From Dactylosporangium sucinum (GTDB taxonomy: Bacteria; Actinomycetota; Actinomycetes; Mycobacteriales; Micromonosporaceae), in assembly GCF_014647515.1 (NCBI RefSeq), contig NZ_BMPI01000020.1, forward strand, positions 1 through 64,000: 64,000 bases of DNA, written 5' to 3'. The position numbers and the translations under genes were made by a program. Shown one piece after another: positions 60,359-64,000 of this stretch (position 1 is its first letter; every line of letters starts with the position of its first letter). The notes under the pieces are model-generated. The model had not been told where the DNA came from. It was given only the letters and a program-made list of their open reading frames with translations, and did no database searches.

Positions 60359-62197
60359 ATGGACGCGCTGACCGATGCGAAATATGTCGTTGGGTTGGAC
60401 CTCGGTGACGGTGAGAGCACGATCGCCTGGCAGGCGATCGACGGCGACGCCCCCATCGAGGTCTACCAGCGACCCAATGGGGAGGTCGGTGTCCTCAGCG
60501 CGCTGGCAACCAAGCCGCCGGTCGGCCGGGTTGTCGGCGTGGACGCCGTGGCCACCCCCGGCGTGGTGCACTTCTCGGTCAACTTCAAGCGGCGCCCCAA
60601 CGCCAAGGAGGTCAAGAGTCCGCCCTACGTGGTGTTCGCGCGGACCTTGCTGAACGAGTTCTTCGCCAAGCACCGGGATATCCAGTCGCAGTGTGTCGTC
60701 TACATCGGACACCCGTCGGGCTGGTCGACCCATTCCGTCGAGTTGTACCGCGGCTATCTCGACCAGCTGGGCGACAAGGGCGCCCTGATCCAAGTGGTCT
60801 CCGAGGCACACTCCGCCCTCGTGCACGCCTCGGACCGGCAGACCGGGCAGTTGCCGCAGTACGACCGGACGGTGCTCGTTGTCGACATCGGCTCCTCCAC
60901 GACCGACCTCACACTGGTTTCCGCCGGTGAGCCCCGCAACCTACCGCTCGGCGCGGACCTCGGCTGCGCCGCGATCGACCGCGCCATCGCGGCGCAGCTG
61001 GCGGTGCTCGCGGCCGGCCCGTCGTTCGACCAGGCGCTGGCCAGCGACGGCGGCGAGGACTTCCTGCGGCTCGTCGCCCGGCGGATCAAGGAAGGCTCGT
61101 TCCTAGGCTGGAAGGCCCATGTCCGCTCGCTGGCCGGAGGCGACCAGCGATGGCAGCCCCTGATTGACGGGGCGCTGAAGGTGGCCCGGCGTGTCGATCA
61201 GCGAGCGATCGTGAAGCAGTGGGCCGATCAGTTTCGTGCGATGCTGCACCAGGCGCGACTGGAATACGTGCACACGCCACCCGATCAGATCATTCTTACC
61301 GGCGGCGGCTCCCGTATGCGCTTCACCCGTGACATCTGCGCCGAGGTGTTCTCCGGGTCCCGGGTGGACAACGATCGGGAACCGCAACTGTCCGTTGCCC
61401 GTGGGCTGGTCGCCAACGGTCGCTACCGCATCAGGGTGGCACGATTCCGCGACGACATCGGAGCCATCCTCAAGCGGCCGGAACTCGACGAGGTCCTGAA
61501 CGGCGAAGTGGTCAACGCGTTCCAGGCCATTCGCTCCGCAATGGCGGAAAAGGCCATGACAGACGAGGACGTTCTCGTAGCGGCGTTCCTCAGCGGTACC
61601 TCGGGGGATGCGTCCGAAGCCTCCTACACCCGAAGGCTCGTCGGTCAGCTTCTGGAACAACGGGTCCACCAGATCACCCGCAATCTGGTGCCGGAGTGCC
61701 AGCGGGTGTGCCGCCAGCATGGCATTCCGTCCGACTTCGAGATCACGTTGCCGGAACTGCACGACGTCGTCTATTCCGAGTTGGCTCGTGCCCTACTGGC
61801 GCCGCTGGGCGCGGTCGGTGATCACGGTCGCGACATCACCATTCCGAGCATCCCGCAGACCGGAGTCGATGCGCTCGGCAAAACCGCATCACGGGTCCTC
61901 ACCTCCCGGCTGAGCGGCAATGTCGAGATTGGACGGTTCGCCCGCGTCACCGGCAACGTCGACAAGGCCGTGCTCGCCGGCGTAGTCCTGGCCTACGCCG
62001 GCATGGCCACTGTCAAAGGGGCGCTCTGGGTCCACGAGAAGGTGCGCCAGAGCAGGGCCCGTCGCAAGCTGCGGGACGCCATCCTCGCAATGGAGCTGAC
62101 CGCCGGAAGCCGGCAGGCCATCATCGCCCGTGTCCGAACTGCCGTCGCGCTGCCGCTCGAGCGCAAAGCTCAGGAGGTGGAGCGGGCGCTCGCCTGA
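60359..62197 (+). CDS. Hsp70/actin-fold ATPase with C-terminal hydrophobic segment
   Basis: 612 residues. The actin/Hsp70 nucleotide-binding fold is clear: GLDLGDGESTIAW (phosphate 1, about 12-24), VLVVDIGSSTTDLTLV (phosphate 2) and IILTGGGSRM (adenosine motif). After about residue 400 the protein departs from DnaK: no peptide-binding domain, instead a helical region and one hydrophobic stretch near 535-557 (AVLAGVVLAYAGMATVKGAL) with a basic helical tail. Such non-chaperone Hsp70 homologues occur in conflict and cell-surface systems. It is 89 bp after the RyR gene, so a shared transcript is likely. Confidence 0.82.
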   Translation: MDALTDAKYVVGLDLGDGESTIAWQAIDGDAPIEVYQRPNGEVGVLSALATKPPVGRVVGVDAVATPGVVHFSVNFKRRPNAKEVKSPPYVVFARTLLNEFFAKHRDIQSQCVVYIGHPSGWSTHSVELYRGYLDQLGDKGALIQVVSEAHSALVHASDRQTGQLPQYDRTVLVVDIGSSTTDLTLVSAGEPRNLPLGADLGCAAIDRAIAAQLAVLAAGPSFDQALASDGGEDFLRLVARRIKEGSFLGWKAHVRSLAGGDQRWQPLIDGALKVARRVDQRAIVKQWADQFRAMLHQARLEYVHTPPDQIILTGGGSRMRFTRDICAEVFSGSRVDNDREPQLSVARGLVANGRYRIRVARFRDDIGAILKRPELDEVLNGEVVNAFQAIRSAMAEKAMTDEDVLVAAFLSGTSGDASEASYTRRLVGQLLEQRVHQITRNLVPECQRVCRQHGIPSDFEITLPELHDVVYSELARALLAPLGAVGDHGRDITIPSIPQTGVDALGKTASRVLTSRLSGNVEIGRFARVTGNVDKAVLAGVVLAYAGMATVKGALWVHEKVRQSRARRKLRDAILAMELTAGSRQAIIARVRTAVALPLERKAQEVERALA

Positions 62198-62214
62198 CGC
62201 CCAGGCCACGGTAC

Positions 62215-62238
62215 GACCGGAACGAGCACCTGCCGGTC
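62215..62238. terminator. Possible bidirectional terminator hairpin
   Basis: GACCGG and CCGGTC form a 6-bp stem with a 12-base loop between two convergent genes. No T-run follows, so support is weak. Confidence 0.25.
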
Positions 62239-63547
62239 ATGGTCCGAGGTCGAGGATGCGGGCCGCCCGCTCCCGGCTGCCGCAGGCCACGGCGAGCCAC
62301 CAGGTGGCGGGTGAGAACACCACCCCCCAGATCTGGCCGCCGTAGTCCGCGAACGTGTTCACCAGCCGCCCGGTGGCAACGTCCCACACGCGAACGGTCC
62401 GATCGTCCGCGCCGCTCGCGATGTGGCGTGAATCGTGGCTGAACGCGACCGTCCAGACCTTGTCCGTGTGCCCGACCAGCACCTGCCCGGTGGAGGAGCC
62501 ATCCGTCAGACGCCACAGCCGGATCGTGCGGTCACGACCGGCAGCGGCAAGGCAACCGCCGTCCGGCGAGAACGCCACCGCGGCGACCCCGTCGGTGTGC
62601 CCGGTGAACATCGCGACCGGCCGGAGCTGCCTCGCGTCCCACAGCACCACGCTGCGGTCCGCGCTGGCCGTGGCCAGATAACGGCCGGCAGGGTCCGTCG
62701 CGAGACCGAGGATGGCCTCACTGTGCGGTACGACCAGATCCTCGCGCTGTCCGGTGGCGACATCCCAGACGCGCAGTAATGTGTCCTCGCCCGCCGAAAC
62801 GATCCGCGTGCCGTCCGCCGTGAACGCGAGCGCGTTCACGTCCTGGGTATGACCTTCCAGCGTGCGGATCGGCTTCCCGGTGAAGGAGTCCCACAACCGC
62901 ACGGTCGCGTCCCAACCGCCCGTGGCCAGGACACGGCCGTCGCCCCGATATGCCACGGTGCTCACCAGCCCGCCGTGGCCAGCCAACCTCTGCACGGTCG
63001 CGCCGGTGAGGGCATTCCAGATGTGTACCGGCCCATCAACCGTCCCGGCCGCGACATGGAAGCCGTCCGGCGAGAACACCACACTGCTTGCACCGCCGGC
63101 GGTCTCCAGGTCCCGCGTTGGCACCTGGGCGCGACCGGCCGGCGGCCTGACCTGGTCGGCCAACGCGTCGTCGTAGCCCGCCAACCGCCGAAGGTCGGCC
63201 AGAAACCTCCGGCCGGGCATGGACGCGTTGTGGACCGTCTCGTAGTGCACGTCGGTGAACCGGGGGAACGCCGCTCCTTCGAGAAGGATCGGCCGGATCG
63301 GCCGGCCGGCGGCGACGGCCCGGTCGATCTCGCGGCCCACCCACTCCGACTGACCCGCAGCCGGGGTCATGACCACGACGAACGCGTCACAGGCGTCGAT
63401 CTGCTGCTCGACCACCTTGCGCCAGGCGTCGCCGTGCTGCAGCTCGTCGTCGTACCAGACATGCAACCCGCTGCCGGTGAGGTGGAGATCCAGACCGCGC
63501 ACGTAGGCGGTGTCGGCGTGGCAGTAACTGATGAAGACGTGACCCAC
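62237..63547 (-). CDS. TIR-WD40 protein, soluble
   Basis: 436 residues. TIR domain at 1-110: GHVFISYCHADTAYVRGLDL, VWYDDEL, and SEWVGREIDRA with the likely NADase Glu at about 73. Seven WD40 repeats (about 150-430), one full propeller, follow. No membrane helix is seen. Its closest relatives by eye in this window are the TIR of the STAND protein at 18482 and the propellers of the protein at 55494. It is transcribed toward the Hsp70-like gene and preceded by a 70-residue helical protein in the same operon (8-bp gap). Confidence 0.9.
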   Translation of the reverse strand: MGHVFISYCHADTAYVRGLDLHLTGSGLHVWYDDELQHGDAWRKVVEQQIDACDAFVVVMTPAAGQSEWVGREIDRAVAAGRPIRPILLEGAAFPRFTDVHYETVHNASMPGRRFLADLRRLAGYDDALADQVRPPAGRAQVPTRDLETAGGASSVVFSPDGFHVAAGTVDGPVHIWNALTGATVQRLAGHGGLVSTVAYRGDGRVLATGGWDATVRLWDSFTGKPIRTLEGHTQDVNALAFTADGTRIVSAGEDTLLRVWDVATGQREDLVVPHSEAILGLATDPAGRYLATASADRSVVLWDARQLRPVAMFTGHTDGVAAVAFSPDGGCLAAAGRDRTIRLWRLTDGSSTGQVLVGHTDKVWTVAFSHDSRHIASGADDRTVRVWDVATGRLVNTFADYGGQIWGVVFSPATWWLAVACGSRERAARILDLGP

Positions 63548-63555
63548 GGCTCAAC

Positions 63556-63768
63556 CTACCGCGCGTCGTCCGGCTGTGTCGGCAACGACGCATGGATCTG
63601 CCTGAGCGTGCGGTTGCCCGGGTACTGCCGATACGCTTCGGCGACCAACTGGCCGATACCGCCACTGGCGAGCACTCCGTTCTCCAGGTCCGTCACTACC
63701 CGCTCCCAGAAGAGTCTCGGCGTCGCGAATCCCAAGAAGCTGGGCGCCCGTTCTCTAGGGAAGCCCAT
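63556..63768 (-). CDS. Small helical protein, effector-associated-domain-like
   Basis: About 70 residues: PRLFWERVVTDLENGVLASG, then LVAEAYRQYPGNRTLRQIHA. The alternation of hydrophobic positions predicts three or four helices. The YPGN-centred pattern resembles small effector-associated adaptor domains that accompany bacterial TIR, caspase-like and WD40/STAND proteins; the match is by eye only. Start is uncertain: GGAG abuts the ATG, and upstream TTG codons are possible. It lies between a partial gene and the TIR-WD40 gene, 8-11 bp from each. Confidence 0.55.
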   Translation of the reverse strand: MGFPRERAPSFLGFATPRLFWERVVTDLENGVLASGGIGQLVAEAYRQYPGNRTLRQIHASLPTQPDDAR

Positions 63769-63779
63769 CTCCAAAGTAA

Positions 63780-64000
63780 TCAAGTACGTCCGACGCGGTG
63801 TTCCGCAGGCGGCGGAGGGCTGGACGCGCTGGTCCAGTGCGTTAGGCGGTCCGGGTCGCCGTCCGGCAGCGCCTCGGGCCGGACGCCGACTGCGAGCGGG
63901 ACGGCGACCGTTGCCGCGCCCCGGCGACCTTTCCACACGAAGACCCCGGGCGGTTTCGTGACGGTCGTGTGGAACTCGTGTGCTGCGGGCAGCGCGTCGG
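63780..64000 (-). CDS. C-terminal end of an unidentified protein (cut by window edge)
   Basis: The last ~73 codons of a minus-strand gene: HEFHTTVTKPPGVFVWKGRR, AVPLAVGVRPEALPDGDP, then a Pro/Ser-rich tail and stop. I recognise no family. It ends 11 bp before the small helical gene and probably belongs to the same operon as the TIR-WD40 gene, so its full sequence would help define the system. Confidence 0.5.
   Translation of the reverse strand, partial: DALPAAHEFHTTVTKPPGVFVWKGRRGAATVAVPLAVGVRPEALPDGDPDRLTHWTSASSPPPPAEHRVGRT

Overview
The window is high-GC actinobacterial DNA, most likely from a filamentous actinomycete. The grounds are strong GC bias at third codon positions, frequent GTG and TTG starts, a conservon-type sensor kinase with a roadblock protein, an ECF sigma factor, and several regulator genes that look leaderless. 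The sequence alone does not fix the genus. No rRNA, tRNA, CRISPR array or phage module was seen. The window is accessory DNA: catabolic islands, many transcription regulators, decayed transposases (IS1182, IS5 twice, IS1380 and IS256 types), many gene remnants, and two groups of TIR-domain genes.

Layout. 1-3.3 kb: a tryptophan-type tailoring trio (PLP aminotransferase, class I methyltransferase, tryptophan 2,3-dioxygenase-like enzyme). 3.5-7.9 kb: remnants, a class III aminotransferase (GSA aminomutase type), a broken HisD/HpsN-like dehydrogenase and a divergent LysR gene. 8.4-9.8 kb: an amino-acid permease. 9.9-18.4 kb: PQ-loop, IclR, LysE and AraC genes, a halohydrin-dehalogenase-like SDR and an alpha/beta hydrolase, set among IS and gene debris. 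18.5-22.0 kb: a large TIR-NB-ARC-TPR (STAND) protein. 22.2-25.9 kb: a SHMT-like enzyme, a TAXI-type binding protein without signal peptide, and a PucR regulator. 26.2-28.6 kb: the operon TetR-cupin-DUF4865-phosphotriesterase. 29-32.7 kb: an ECF sigma factor, a roadblock protein and a NIT-type histidine kinase.

35.9-46.1 kb holds an 11-gene leftward operon. It encodes a five-component amide/branched-chain-type ABC importer, an amidase, an M20 N-carbamoyl hydrolase, cobalt-type nitrile hydratase (alpha, beta, accessory protein) and a haem aldoxime dehydratase. Together these could take up a nitrogenous substrate and run aldoxime to nitrile to amide to acid plus ammonia. Two paralogous LacI regulators bracket the operon. 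The same 16-bp palindrome lies just downstream of each of three near-identical leftward promoters. One drives the operon, one has lost its operon to an IS256 remnant, and one faces only a gabT fragment.

47.6-51.6 kb is a GABA locus (LysR, gabT, Glu/Leu-type dehydrogenase, broken gabD), followed by a type II NADH dehydrogenase and a GH15 glucoamylase/trehalase-like enzyme. The right end (55.5-64.0 kb) is the most unusual part. It carries a TIR-TM-WD40 protein, a membrane TrkA-N protein with a C-terminal ryanodine-receptor (RyR) domain, an Hsp70/actin-fold ATPase with a C-terminal hydrophobic segment, and on the opposite strand a second TIR-WD40 gene with a 70-residue partner. This looks like a nucleotide-signal conflict or immunity module in which TIR enzymes could make a NAD-derived signal and the RyR/TrkA protein could sense it. 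That functional link is inference.
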